NCBI GenBank assembly: GCA_029964075.1
Contig: CM057144.1
Location: 15,027,281 to 15,091,280 of the forward strand
Origin: Patiria pectinifera
Taxonomy: Eukaryota; Echinodermata; Asteroidea; Valvatida; Asterinidae
Direction: 5' to 3'
Length of the DNA stretch: 64,000 nt
Position numbers and translations under genes: made by a program. This document shows, piece by piece, positions 52,886 to 63,650 of this stretch; position 1 is the stretch's first letter; every line of letters begins with the position of its first letter. Below the pieces are notes generated by a model. It saw nothing but the letters and a program-made list of their open reading frames with translations, was not told the origin of the DNA and searched no databases.

Positions 52886-53064
52886 ACGGCAAGTTCACAC
52901 TTCACTCAAATACGAATGCGAAGCGAGCATGACGCCATGAAACACTTGACATTCGCCGGAACTGAGATGTGTTCAACTTTTGCAAATTTGCAGCACAAAC
53001 AAACTCTATGCGGTGTCACAAATTTACAGTTGTGTTCGCTTTCGCGCCACGTGTGAATCGGCCT
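52886..53064. mobile_element. Diverged relative of the AAGCCCGGTTCATAC MITE family
   Basis: Ends GGCAAGTTCACACTTCACTC and CACGTGTGAATCGGCC, with an interior sharing GTTCAACTTTTGCAAATTTGC with the 25363-25536 copy (there inverted: GCAAATTTGC-type words and GTTGAACAC). Probably a sister subfamily. It lies about 65 bp from the sulfotransferase stop codon, in its likely 3' UTR. Confidence 0.6.
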
Positions 53065-53128
53065 ATATTTGTGCTGGACTTGAGTTACAACTTTGCCTAT
53101 ACTTGCCAGCATGTTGACCACCCTGACT

Positions 53129-54439
53129 TTAAGTAAAACTGATGTCCGAGCCAATATTAAGTGGAGAAGTGACTGGCACTTCGTAGTTTGTCAAATCCTC
53201 CTCGGATTCGACTGGCAGATAACCCAGCAGTGCCATCACATCACCGCATTTCTTTTCCACATCTTTGGCCTCCTTGAAGCTGAGCGTGTTCCTCCAGCTC
53301 TGGGCCGCTTCAGTCGAGTTCTTCTTGGTATTGAAGACTTTGGAGCTCTTCTGGGTGTTCTCCTGCGTGTTTGATTTGACCCAATCGGTCACCTGCGGGT
53401 GCAGTGGGAGCTTTAGAAAATTGTAGATGTCTTTGGCAAAGCGCAGTGGCTCCAAGGCCATGTCTTCATACCGAATGAGCTTATAACGCCCTTGGAGCCA
53501 TTCCGGCCTTGCTAATGCAACCTGCACAGTTTCTCTCATCCACTGGCAGTACCTGTGGATAGTTTTGTACTTGATCAGTTGGGGTTCATTTTCCAGTAAA
53601 CCCATTGTGTACAGAGAGCACTGTTCCGGCGGGACTTTTCTCCTTGGGCAGTAAAAACGTTTACGGGAGTTGGCGGTGCCGCGAGGATCGCGAACAAGAT
53701 GGAGTATTTTCACGTTCAGGTGGTCTTCAAGTACCAGGGGCTTAATGGTCTCAAGGTCAGCACGGATCAATTTCATGGCCATGTTTCCTCTGCGACGGAC
53801 GCACCGTGCATTGAAGAGCGTAGGGTTGGCCTTACTGCATCTGAATTTGCCCTCGCACATTTCTTGGATAGTCCGGCTCTTTCCCCTTGCAATGCGCCAG
53901 TTGTAAATGTCGTACATGAACTCACTGGGGAAGGTGCACTGGGAGAGTTTGCGGAGAAGCGTGGCCATTGATGCTTCCATCTTGCTGGACTCCATGAGCC
54001 TCAGATTTACCAAGGCATCCGTGGCGTGGAGGGGTTCAAAGAGGTAGAACAGGTTAGGGTTCTGGTTCAGGATTTCCCCGAGCAAGGTGGAGCCTGTTCG
54101 CATCCTACCCATGATCATGATCTTCAGTCCTACAGGGTGCGCGGGGCCAACTTTCTCGGAGCCATTAAAGCTCAATTTTGTCATATTCATTATGTGGTAT
54201 TGGCGTTGTTTCTTTCTCCGGCTAACATCCAGCACGGAATTGGTCATCGACTCTCCCTGTGAAAATTCAAGGTATGGACGGCTCTTTAGCCGGTTTCTGT
54301 ATGAGATCATTCCAGTTGGGTAGGCATGCTCAAACCACTTTGAGCGTCTTGAAAGAACTTCGGTATACATTAGAAGAGACAGTAGTACAAAAATAGAGCC
54401 TATGACCATGAAGATAATACCGCGACTTATGGTATGCAT
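53129..54439 (-). CDS. Carbohydrate 6-O-sulfotransferase-like, type II Golgi enzyme (CHST1/3 family)
   Basis: An intact single-exon frame of 436 residues. It transfers sulfate from PAPS to a sugar hydroxyl (Gal, GalNAc or GlcNAc 6-O in this family) on glycosaminoglycan or glycoprotein chains in the Golgi lumen. A hydrophobic signal anchor at about 8-26 (GIIFMVIGSIFVLLSLLMY) is preceded by one Arg. The 5'-phosphosulfate loop is GRMRTGSTLLGEILN (111-125); the 3'-phosphate-binding segment is HLVRDPRGTANSR (247-259). The tail SWRNTLSFKEAKDVEKKCG and MALLGYLP is typical of the CHST family. Possible N-glycosylation sites are NMT (85), NGS (92) and NST (374). An in-frame TGA lies seven codons before the ATG, so the start is firm. 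Length is in the family range. Acceptor sugar cannot be told from sequence. Chondroitin or keratan sulfate are the usual choices in invertebrate deuterostomes (inference). Confidence 0.95.
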   Translation of the reverse strand: MHTISRGIIFMVIGSIFVLLSLLMYTEVLSRRSKWFEHAYPTGMISYRNRLKSRPYLEFSQGESMTNSVLDVSRRKKQRQYHIMNMTKLSFNGSEKVGPAHPVGLKIMIMGRMRTGSTLLGEILNQNPNLFYLFEPLHATDALVNLRLMESSKMEASMATLLRKLSQCTFPSEFMYDIYNWRIARGKSRTIQEMCEGKFRCSKANPTLFNARCVRRRGNMAMKLIRADLETIKPLVLEDHLNVKILHLVRDPRGTANSRKRFYCPRRKVPPEQCSLYTMGLLENEPQLIKYKTIHRYCQWMRETVQVALARPEWLQGRYKLIRYEDMALEPLRFAKDIYNFLKLPLHPQVTDWVKSNTQENTQKSSKVFNTKKNSTEAAQSWRNTLSFKEAKDVEKKCGDVMALLGYLPVESEEDLTNYEVPVTSPLNIGSDISFT

Positions 54440-56580
54440 ATTGTGCCCCTCACCGTTTCAAAAATACAGCTTCTAGAAGTTTGGAGTACTGACAACATGT
54501 GGTTGGAATCAGGGTAAGTACGGAGTATGAGTGTGTCCGTTTCAAGCACATCAAGAAAGCTCGTGGAGTGGCACGGCTCGCATAATTTGCATCACTTGCC
54601 ACAACATAAATGCCTACTTCCTGCTCATGACAAACTGCATTCAGGGAGTAAACATGCACTTGGCAATGCTTAAAGGTCTGGAGGAAAAATAAAAGCAGTC
54701 AACACAGTCACTGTTACGTGGACCTTTAGATTCCAACGCCAGTAAACTTTTTAGAGTTACTGGATAAAATCAATGAAGATCACGACTTGAAAATCTCCAC
54801 AGTCTGTCCGACTCTCTCAGACTCAAGTTCATTTGATTGAAGCCGATGGAACATGAGATCCACGCATCCAGCGTCAAACTTGGCTGCAAACCTAATGATC
54901 CTTGATCTCTATTCACACAGCCGTCTGTTCACTCGCATAATCATCAATGTGGCAAGCAAGACGTTACAAAACGCCCGGGTAGACGTACATATATTAAAGC
55001 AAGTACTGAGGGATCACAGGCTACGGCGATTTCACAATCTCTGTCGCCATTGAAACAAGTTTAACACTAGGCCGGAACAAAGAATTGATCAAACAGAAAG
55101 GTCCAGAATATTCATTGGCTATTTAAATTACAAAGAAACTACATTGTACATGGCTTGGTCCTGTATACTGGAAAATCCCCAAGAGAGAGTTGCATGCGGC
55201 CAAATTTAATGAGGCTTCTATTGACGTGGTGCTTCAAAGCTGAGATTTTTCGCAATTGAACATGTTTAAAGCAGCAACAGACAGAAAGTGGATGGCAAAG
55301 TAAACGGTTCAATATTAAATGGGCAAGTGTGGGCGAAATGCTGATTGTAGACGCTGCAATGTGTACATGCAAGACTCCCTGAACCCACAACCAATACAAT
55401 TTTATTGGAAAAGGGTCAGGTTAAATACAGAGGAAGTGCATTCAATAAAAAAGGGTGAAACACATGCACTTTTCAGGTTTATAAGGTGGCAAGAATAAGT
55501 GCAGCTTTCGTGAGATATTTCATAAAAAAAACCATGCATCTTCTCTGATACCGAACTTATTCCTACTTATAATATTGTCAATAGACCTACTGTACATAAA
55601 TATGTAAAAAAATATATTTGGCAAGATTTGGCACCAACGTTAGTTATCCCTCACAAGTTACATTCCGGCCAGTTCATCAGCACTGGTTATGTCCTCGTTA
55701 TGCAAAGTTACTCCAAGAATCGGAGGACAATTCCCCCCCGAGGGCATTAACACAATGGGGAGTGTAACAACGTAGAAGGCCGTCAGCTAGCTCTCCTCAA
55801 TGAGGAGTGCGCCCGATTACTTTAACCGGCCTATTTATGTGGCCTCAGTGACATCTGAAGCAACCACATGTGGTTCCAGTCCGCTTCCACTTCCAGCCCA
55901 CAACGGGTAAATGTCAACGCCGGAACAACTCGTGCTGTCCGAGCCAAGAATAGCTGCTGCACCTGGAAGTCTAGGCTATTAACCCATCCGTGAGTCCAGC
56001 ACTCTCTTCACCGACGTAACCCCAAGGGTACACTTTGCCCCCCCGGCAAGGCGCACTTTTAGAAAGCAGGACACTATATGATTGTTATTTTTTGAGTCCT
56101 GTCTGGTGCCTTCGGTGTTTGTGGGTGTTGTGGCAGATAATGTGCGTCGGGTTATGTAGTACTGCTTTAATGAGCATGCCCAGATGAGATTGTTAATAGC
56201 AGAGGACGGTCATCGATGGTTGTCCCTAGGCTCTGGGGGGCCTTCGTAGGGGTGAATCCTCACAGATCACTGATGACTCAACAGCTGGCAAGAAGTTGAT
56301 ACATTGTAAAGCTGTCAGGGCCCTGGACCACTATTCCTCTGTAGGAAGATCAAAATCAAACAGATAAAAAATAGAAACAGCATTTCCTTTGAGTTATACA
56401 CTGTATGTATGCATGTATTTCCTTTCAGTAAAGCACTTCCTTTCAGTGTCATTTTCTTCAGTTCAATCCCCAACGTTTCAGAAACAGTTTACTTAACTTG
56501 ATAAAAAGTCATTTTTAAAGTGGATCAGATTCACACCATTTCCTTCGCGCAAATTTTTACTTGAAATCAGCTGTAGCATG
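54440..56580. other. Upstream flank of the sulfotransferase; no gene recognised
   Basis: A CTTCTAG acceptor-like word at about 54472 (minus strand) could mark a 5' UTR intron. A C- and G-containing segment at 55860-56060 and 56200-56330 has no frame or RNA fold that I recognise. Nothing else seen. Confidence 0.45.
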
Positions 56581-56599
56581 TAAACTTGATCAAGTTTGG

Positions 56600-56855
56600 A
56601 TCGGCAATGGAAAATATGATCATGGCCTTGGGCACTGAAGGATTGATAATGGAATAAATGTGTGCCTGGGAGATGTTAAACACTACGTTTAAGACTGGTT
56701 GGAGTCTGGAATGCTGATAATTACCCTCGGCCTCGCCTCGCATAATTATCGGCATTCCAGACTCCAACCAGTCTTAAACAAAGTATTTAATACCGACCAA
56801 GCACACATATTCCCACTCATTTACCTTTTCCTTCAAAAAATCAAAACTCTCTGGT
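56600..56855. repeat. Long diverging palindrome, arms >100 bp
   Basis: Inner arms are nearly exact (AAGACTGGTTGGAGTCTGGA and TCCAGACTCCAACCAGTCTT) around a 19-bp GC-rich loop near 56741. Outward the arms diverge steadily but remain alignable (GTGTGCCTGGG with CCAAGCACAC; GGAATAAATGTG with CACATATTCC). Both strands give similar short frames starting MESGM, a by-product of the symmetry. Confidence 0.88.
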
Positions 56856-57224
56856 CCAAAAGTCAACACAAGTCAAAAATTAAAAATTTCCAACAATGTT
56901 GTTCAACAGTCACAGTTTTACTTTCTGTTATTCGAAACACCTCTCTAGCTATATGTATGTAACAAAGTGTCCAGCAGGCGAGTAAGACGTAAACAACTCC
57001 TTTTATGGGGATAGGCGCGTGCATCGCACTGGTTGGTTTGAGGGGGGGGGGGATGGAGTGCATACTCCCTTCAAGAATACAGCCTGCGCAGAATGACACA
57101 ACATGAAAAATAACAAGACAGACCCGTCAGATCGTGGTCAGATCAACAGATGTTTCCGTTATTACGGATGCAATATACCCGCACTGTCACTAATGATTTC
57201 CTGAACTTGACAGGGATCTGATAC

Positions 57225-57260
57225 ATTGTACACATGTACGTATACATGTACATGTATGCA
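57225..57260. repeat. GTACAT microsatellite (first of many to 62.3 kb)
   Basis: Alternating ACATGTAC/GTACAT words, self-complementary. Similar tracts: 57910-57975, 58245-58275, 59885-59905, 61478-61506, 61985-62045, 62190-62215. Confidence 0.85.
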
Positions 57261-57488
57261 AATGTAAACTTTCACTGGTAACACGTTCAAAATGGAATAA
57301 GGCTAACTGCATTAACACACACACACTGTTCAGTTTAACGACTGCAATTCTAGAAACAAAACTAGACTGGTCGGAAAAGTTCTTCAGATGGGTAGATGCT
57401 CCTATGTCATACAAACAAGTCCTTGCAACCATCAGTGGTGTTTTGAAGCAAGATTTGGAAGCAAGCCCAATGCAGTGAAACCTGCCAC

Positions 57489-57828
57489 AGTCCTTCTGAT
57501 TTGAAAATCACAGGTGTGTGGAAAAAAGCACACCTGGATTTTTTAAGGCGTGTGATTTTTCTAGGCGTGTGATTTTCTAGGTGAGTGATTTTTCCAGGTG
57601 TGTGATTCTATGGTCCAAGCTGGGATATTTCATAATATTCATCTTGGTTTACAATAAAGCCATTTTCTCTTCACTGACGTACTTTATTTTTCACAAATTA
57701 TGCTGTAAATGTATGCCGAGGTGTGCGGTACTGAGGGATTCAGGCGTGCGATTATTCGCACTTCTCAGGAAGCTTTTAGGCGTGTGATGGCGTGGGGGTG
57801 TGATCGCACGCCTCAAAACAGAAAGACT
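57489..57828. mobile_element. hAT-like MITE, copy 1 (340 bp) with CCTGCCAC/GCTGCCAC flanks
   Basis: Ends AGTCCTTCTGATTTGA and inverted TCAAAACAGAAAGACT. Flanking octamers CCTGCCAC (57481-57488) and GCTGCCAC (57829-57836) match at 7 of 8, as expected of an hAT target duplication. The interior has tandem AGGCGTGTGATTTTTCT-type repeats and a stretch of about 105 bp (57615-57720) absent from copy 2. Confidence 0.85.
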
Positions 57829-58567
57829 GCTGCCACTATGGCCACCTTGATAAAGAGGCCACCTGCTCAGTCTCTGGCAACCGTTGGTAAGGACCCGACA
57901 ACAACGGTACAATGTACATGTCTGTATTATGATTACAAAATACATACATGTACAAATGTACAATGTACATACATAACCAACCATACATCTACATATTATG
58001 TACATTTTGTACTGAACAAAATGATGGTTTACATACAAATTTTCTGAGTGCATACACATTGTAATGTACCGGTACCATACAGTACACAAGCAATTTCTAT
58101 GTCCAATGCACACGTGTGTACAATCATAATCCAAATACTGGTACCTTCCGACAGTTCCTGCGTTGATTATCAGGAAATTGTTGGGCAGCTTCCAATCCAC
58201 AATACTATTTATTTGAAACCCAGCCTCTAAACACTGTTATAAGGTCTCCTACATGTACACGTATGTACATGTACATTAAGCAACAAGAAAAACTGCTGAC
58301 ATGCTATATTTATTTACCGGTAAGTACACTATGTACACACTGACTGAAAACATCCACATGTGTAAACACGTTTGTTTATAGTGTAAATCGAGGATTTCCT
58401 ATTGTTCCTCTTCCCTTTTCCTTTGTTTATACTGTAACTTTTCTGCAACAGCTCTCATTAGTTTTGTACACGTTTTCTAATCGAGGTCATTCTTGATTTG
58501 GTTTGTGTCTCCTCAATTCACCTACAGGGGTATAGTGTTGCACGTGTGTGTGCTCAATTTACACCTT

Positions 58568-58805
58568 AAGGCCCAAAAAAAAAAATTCTTCTGCTACCGA
58601 TTACATGGCATTCGAAAACCTGTGGGTAGGGAATTTTTTTTTCATATGGAGGCATGTGCGTGTAGTCGAGGGTAAAAGGTAGAAATTGGTGGTTTTGGGT
58701 GTTTTTTCCTCATTTTTCCAAAACAAAATTAGGGTAGGGACTGTCAGAATAGGTCGGGAAACCGGAAGCAGATCTATTTCTTTTTTTCTTTTTTTTTTTG
58801 GCGTA
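58568..58805. mobile_element. MITE family C, diverged copy
   Basis: AGGCCCAAAA...TTCTTCTGCTACCGATTACATGGC at one end and AACCGGAAGCAGATCTATTTC with a T-run at the other; the interior has GTGGGTAGGG-type repeats as in the 45.9- and 50.1-kb copies. Confidence 0.75.
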
Positions 58806-59619
58806 AACATCATGCACATGTATGTACACACATACACCAAACTACATTGTACCACACACACCTACCGTACTAGTCCAACATCCATGACATCACCACCCAC
58901 TAACCTATGGGTTTTCTAGGTAAAGCCCCGTTATTGATCAGTACCAAAGAAGGGCTATCATTATACTAGCCTCCTCCATACCAGCTGTCTGTGTCACACA
59001 CAACCAATGTACACATCCAAACTAGGGCATTTTGGTTTGAGGTGGCATCCCACTGACCCCTGTTTGTTCCTGCGTGGAAGGAAACACTTGAGCACAGCGG
59101 TCTAGGTGCTGATGAGAGGAGGACGACAAACAACCCCTCAGATCAGTCCATAGGATGTTGCCAATCAAATGGTGGGTTCATTACTGCTTTCGTTTTCTTA
59201 GAATTTAAGACGGCCACAAGCAGTCTAAAATATCCAACAGGTACCGTACACATCTTGAAGTTACATAGTATACACTGGACAAGTACGTACCAGGTAGTAT
59301 ACATAAATTATTAAGCAGGCCACTCGGCAAATGCAATGAACAAGTTCATCACATCCTGACGATGACTAGAGCAGGCTAGTCGAAACGTTGAGACCAATTT
59401 GCCAAAGACAAGTTCTTTTAGAACTTACAGCAGCACTGTTCTTATCAGAACAAAAACTACTTAATAGCAAAGTTGATAATAAGCAGGACAAGTTCTTTTC
59501 AGAACTAAATATCTTCTAAGCAGTAGTTATTATCACATGGTGTTACCGCAAACCGAAACGATACCGATACTCCACCATGCAAAGCCTTAAATCTTGTATA
59601 AGTTCATCACAACAAGTGA

Positions 59620-59872
59620 TGCAATCAATTAATCAATCAAAAGAAACTTTAAGCGCCAAAATCAAAAAGTGTGCTCTAAGGCGCTGATGGGGCACCAAGA
59701 GGAAGAAAAATTATTGATGGTACACCTCCTGAAACAGTTGAGCTTTCAGGAGTGTCTTGAACGTACGCAGTGAGGTGGTATCTCTAATGTATTCTGGAAG
59801 TTTGTTCCAGATTCTGGGGCCGTATACAGAAAATGATCTATCAGCAAACGAGACACAATGGGTTCTACCTTA
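59620..59872 (-). pseudogene. Non-LTR retrotransposon 3' end (ORF2 C-terminus plus 3' tail)
   Basis: The minus strand reads SFSVYGPRIWNKLPEYIRD, then TSLRTFKTLLKAQLF and a stop at about 59718: the C-terminal signature of CR1/L2-type reverse-transcriptase ORFs. After it comes a short 3' UTR ending in TTGATTGATTAATTGATTG, a microsatellite-like tail usual for these elements. A stop just upstream of the conserved stretch shows it is 5'-truncated or broken. Confidence 0.85.
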
Positions 59873-60215
59873 TTGTACAGGGTGTACAATGTACATGTAC
59901 ATGGACCGGTATGTACAGCGCAAAAAGCAATAACAAAAAGTGATCATGGCAGACCATTTAGCAGCATGCACCATTACTTGTCTGGTTAAAAACGAAAAAA
60001 CCTACAATTTCCAAAGCTCTTCAACATATGGAACAACTGGACCTTCACTTTATAACTGACTGGATTAGTCCACTTCTTGTTGGAGGGAAGATGTCATATG
60101 ATTCTTTAGTTGGTTGCTGCTGGCGAATGTGGAATGGTGGAAATGTTACCATATGGCAAATTATGTGATGTCACTTTTGACCTACATGTAAATGAAGAAC
60201 AATGAACTTGAAATC

Positions 60216-60423
60216 AGTCCTTCTGTTTTGAGGCGTGCAATCGCACCCCCACACCGTCGCACACCTAAAAGCTTCCTGAGAAGTGTGAATAATTGCACGC
60301 CTGAATGGCCCTGGACCACAGATCACACACCTAGAAAAACCACACACCTAGAAAAAACACACACCTAGAAAAATCCAGGTGTGCCTTTTTCCACACGCCT
60401 GTGATTTTCAAATCAGAAGGACT
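60216..60423. mobile_element. hAT-like MITE, copy 2 (208 bp), opposite orientation
   Basis: AGTCCTTCTGTTTTGAGGCG and inverted TTTTCAAATCAGAAGGACT ends. The interior has ACACACCTAGAAAAA repeated four times, the reverse of copy 1's repeats. Flanking octamers match only partly (TTGAAATC and AAGAAATG). Confidence 0.85.
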
Positions 60424-62844
60424 AAGAAATGTCGGCACAGAATTGTCTTTATTTCTGAACCCAATGTACATGTATGATTAATTTTAGCAGTATTTGTTTC
60501 TGTATTTGGACTGGAAAATGGCTTAAAACACTAAGAAAATATGTCTTTGAAAAACACAGTACTAAAATACAGTACAGTACACTGCACAACCAAAACGCTA
60601 AAACTCAATTTGAGAATTTAAAACCTCGCATAAATTCTGTTGCAATTCCATAACTATAGCCTTATGGCTTTCATTAAAAATAGCCAAGTAGGCCTACCAT
60701 ACGGTTCTTAAATTTGATCTGTATCAATAATAGATAGGCCTACTGAACACTATGAATTGTAGTTGTACATATCGGACGGTACCTGTACATTTAACCACAG
60801 TGGGGGGAAAAAAAACAAGTAAATAAAATTTAAATGTGTGTTAACATTGTACATGTATGGTTACTACAACTACAAGAGCCAGGTGTGGTTTTTGGATATT
60901 TTTTTTTACCCTGGACAAAATCAGGGTTTAATATGGTAGAGCCCTGGGCCCATGAAGCCATGTAAGATTCTTGCTGTGAGGGGTTGCTGAAGTCTCAGGT
61001 TTTCGACAGGGATCCAACACAGAGATATTGGATAATGTGCCGAGCCTAAGATGATGTACTTGTAGCCAGAAGTTTTGGTGCAGGTGGTCGTGCATGAACT
61101 CACGTACATTGTAGTACACGTTGTACGAAATGTCACCGTGTCAACCACCAATGAGTTTTCCAGATTATCTAACCATGGTATACAAACAAACACACATGCT
61201 TTTGTTTGTAAATTTACATCCATGCGTTTGTTTTCAAGTGCAACTCTACATATTTCTACATTCAGATTTAGCAATGTAAGTCTCACCATGGTCTCACCTG
61301 TAGTCTTGGTATTCCAACATGTCCAATATGAATGCAGTTGTAGACGTACGTACCTCTACAAAATGTATGACCTCCGTTTACAACTGTATGCAGCCTATCA
61401 GTGGGAGTGCTGTTTTTAACCCTGTTCCATGGTCACAAGTAGTGTTCAGCAAACTGTAGGGCCTACTGAGTGTGTACACGTGCACGTGCACATGTACATG
61501 TACGTGTGGATCCTTCTGGATGTTATCTAGAGGCATCTGGCCTTGATGCCCATATACTGGTACCCACCCACTCCTGTTGCATCCAATTCCTGCTGTGAAA
61601 GTTGGAGACAGAAAAATCATGGTCCATTTAATTATCGGACACATCAACTTCAAGGAATAAATTGGTCTGCTGTTCCTGTGTTGTAGTACTACGTGAACAT
61701 CACTTTGACAATTTTCCTTCCTCCATGCTTTTACATGTACCGTCATGAGCAATTATAATATTGTTCCATGCTTTGACTATAATAAGTTCATTTGTCATGT
61801 TAGCACACTTTATTCTGATGATATTGATGCATTCAGGACATACCGGTAGTCCAAGCATAATACTACATGTATGTATTCATGCCAACGAGATTCTGTTCAT
61901 AATGAAACTAAAGTACATGTAACACATCAAAAAGCAGTTTCTGAACATGCAGAATACGAACTTACAATTATCTTCCTTGTACCGTACATGTACAGGTAGT
62001 ACATACAATTGTACATCTACATGTGCAGTTGTACATGTACATGCACAAAGGTCACATACGGTATACGTTTCCTTTTAAATTACATGATACAAAAAGTTTG
62101 GCAATGTAGTTTTTCCTTTGCATGTAGTTGGGCAATCACAAAATTAATGTACAATACGTATACTTAAATGTACACATGTATGTGTGCTGTACAATGTACA
62201 TTGTACATGTATACATGTTTGAGTGTTTACATGGAAATGAGGCCTACATGTATCTGCTGAACTTGGGTTCGTTGACCTGAAATTGTCAAGGTGAATTCTT
62301 GGTACTCTGTCATTAAATCATAATTGGCATTGGCACAGATTTCCAGGTTACAACCAAAGGAAGTCATTTATAGGAAAGTATTATCAGAGGGCAGTGGATG
62401 TGGTTAAGGGGTTTCCACAGCTTTCACTGGCTACGATTAACACACTGAGGGTTACTGAAAGGCCAGTTGCTGTAGTAGCAATTCCAGCATTTGCAGCCAT
62501 ATGGTTGCGAACAAAAAGCGCCATGCCGTTGTTAGGCAAAGCTAATCCGATTACACACTTAGACGCTATAATATAAAAGGGCAGTGAAATTCATGCACCC
62601 CCAAAAAACATGGCATTGGGAACGTTGTGTTTCTCAAAAAATATGATTGAAATGTTAAAATATAACGGAAGAAGAAATTCTAAACTTCATGTCAGTGAAA
62701 AAAATCGCCGTCATCGATGCCGAAACGTCAATACTAGTTACTGGTAAAAGCTGACCAAATTTCACGAAAAATAGACATCTGAAAAAGACAGCACTTTCTG
62801 ATTAGCCTATTAAGAGGGTAAGTATGCTTCTAAAGCAAAAATAA

Positions 62845-63000
62845 AAAAATAAAAAATAAAAAATAAAAGTGCGCCACGTTAGGGGCCGCGCCACGTTAGG
62901 GTACATCAACAATATTGGTACATGGTAGGCGAAAAATCAAAGTGCGCCACTTTGAAGTTTGAGGGCGCGCCACGTACGTTAGGGTACATTAACAATTATT
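62845..63000. repeat. AAAAAT run and GCGCCACGTTAGGGTACAT repeats
   Basis: An (AAAAAAT)n tract is followed by CGCCACGTTAGGG at 62871 and 62888, and again as CGCCACGTACGTTAGGGTAC at 62976. Short direct repeat, nature unknown. Confidence 0.6.
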
Positions 63001-63464
63001 ACTAGGCCCATGGAGGTAGGAAACGGCCTAGGCATATTAATAATATGCCGAGCAACAGCATTTGACTCACCGATTTGGAGACCACACCGGTTATGATTTA
63101 CTTATTCGAGTCGTTGGCTAAATGGGCAGCACAGTTTACAGGCACGAGTTCCATGCCTTTTTCGCCTGGAATTTGACAGTGCGCTCCGCGTTCATGTTCA
63201 TCTTGTCGTTTTTTTCATGAATACCGCCCTCTATCGAGACGTGCCACGCACAATATAATCAAGGTGACCGTTTAAACGGTCCTTTTGGCGCCTGATTGGT
63301 CCTTTTTAGTTGTTACATGTACAAGTGGCCTTAAAATGCACACAAAACGTGTGGTCACCGTCACAGGTGCTTGTAATATATAAAAACACATTCCAAAAAA
63401 GTGCGCAATTTTCCAACCTGCGTGTGAAACAAGCAGTCGGCAGAAGAAGGAACAAATCTTCTGA

Positions 63465-63650
63465 ATTTATGTTATCTCAGGGTGACGACAGTTTACAGGC
63501 AAGATGACGATATTCTAAGATAAGTTATCTCGGGATGACGACATCCTGAAAGTATAGGATGTCGAAATCTTGAAAGTATTCTACTTTCAGGATGTCGACA
63601 TCCCATGATAAATTATCTCAGGATGTCGTCATCCCGAGATAGTGGATCTG
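63465..63650. repeat. Modular palindromic repeat of ATCTCGGGATGACGACATCC words
   Basis: TTATCTCGGGATGACGACATCC, GGATGTCGACATCC and TTATCTCAGGATGTCGTCATCC alternate in both orientations, with CTGAAAGTATA and TACTTTCAG between them. A self-complementary mosaic, most likely a dispersed MITE-like family. Confidence 0.8.

Noticed and set aside
53670-54323. Plus-strand frames opposite the sulfotransferase
   Set aside because: Antisense shadows of a well-supported 436-residue gene.
56567-56962. Similar short frames on opposite strands, both starting MESGM
   Set aside because: A consequence of the palindrome: both arms read the same in opposite directions.
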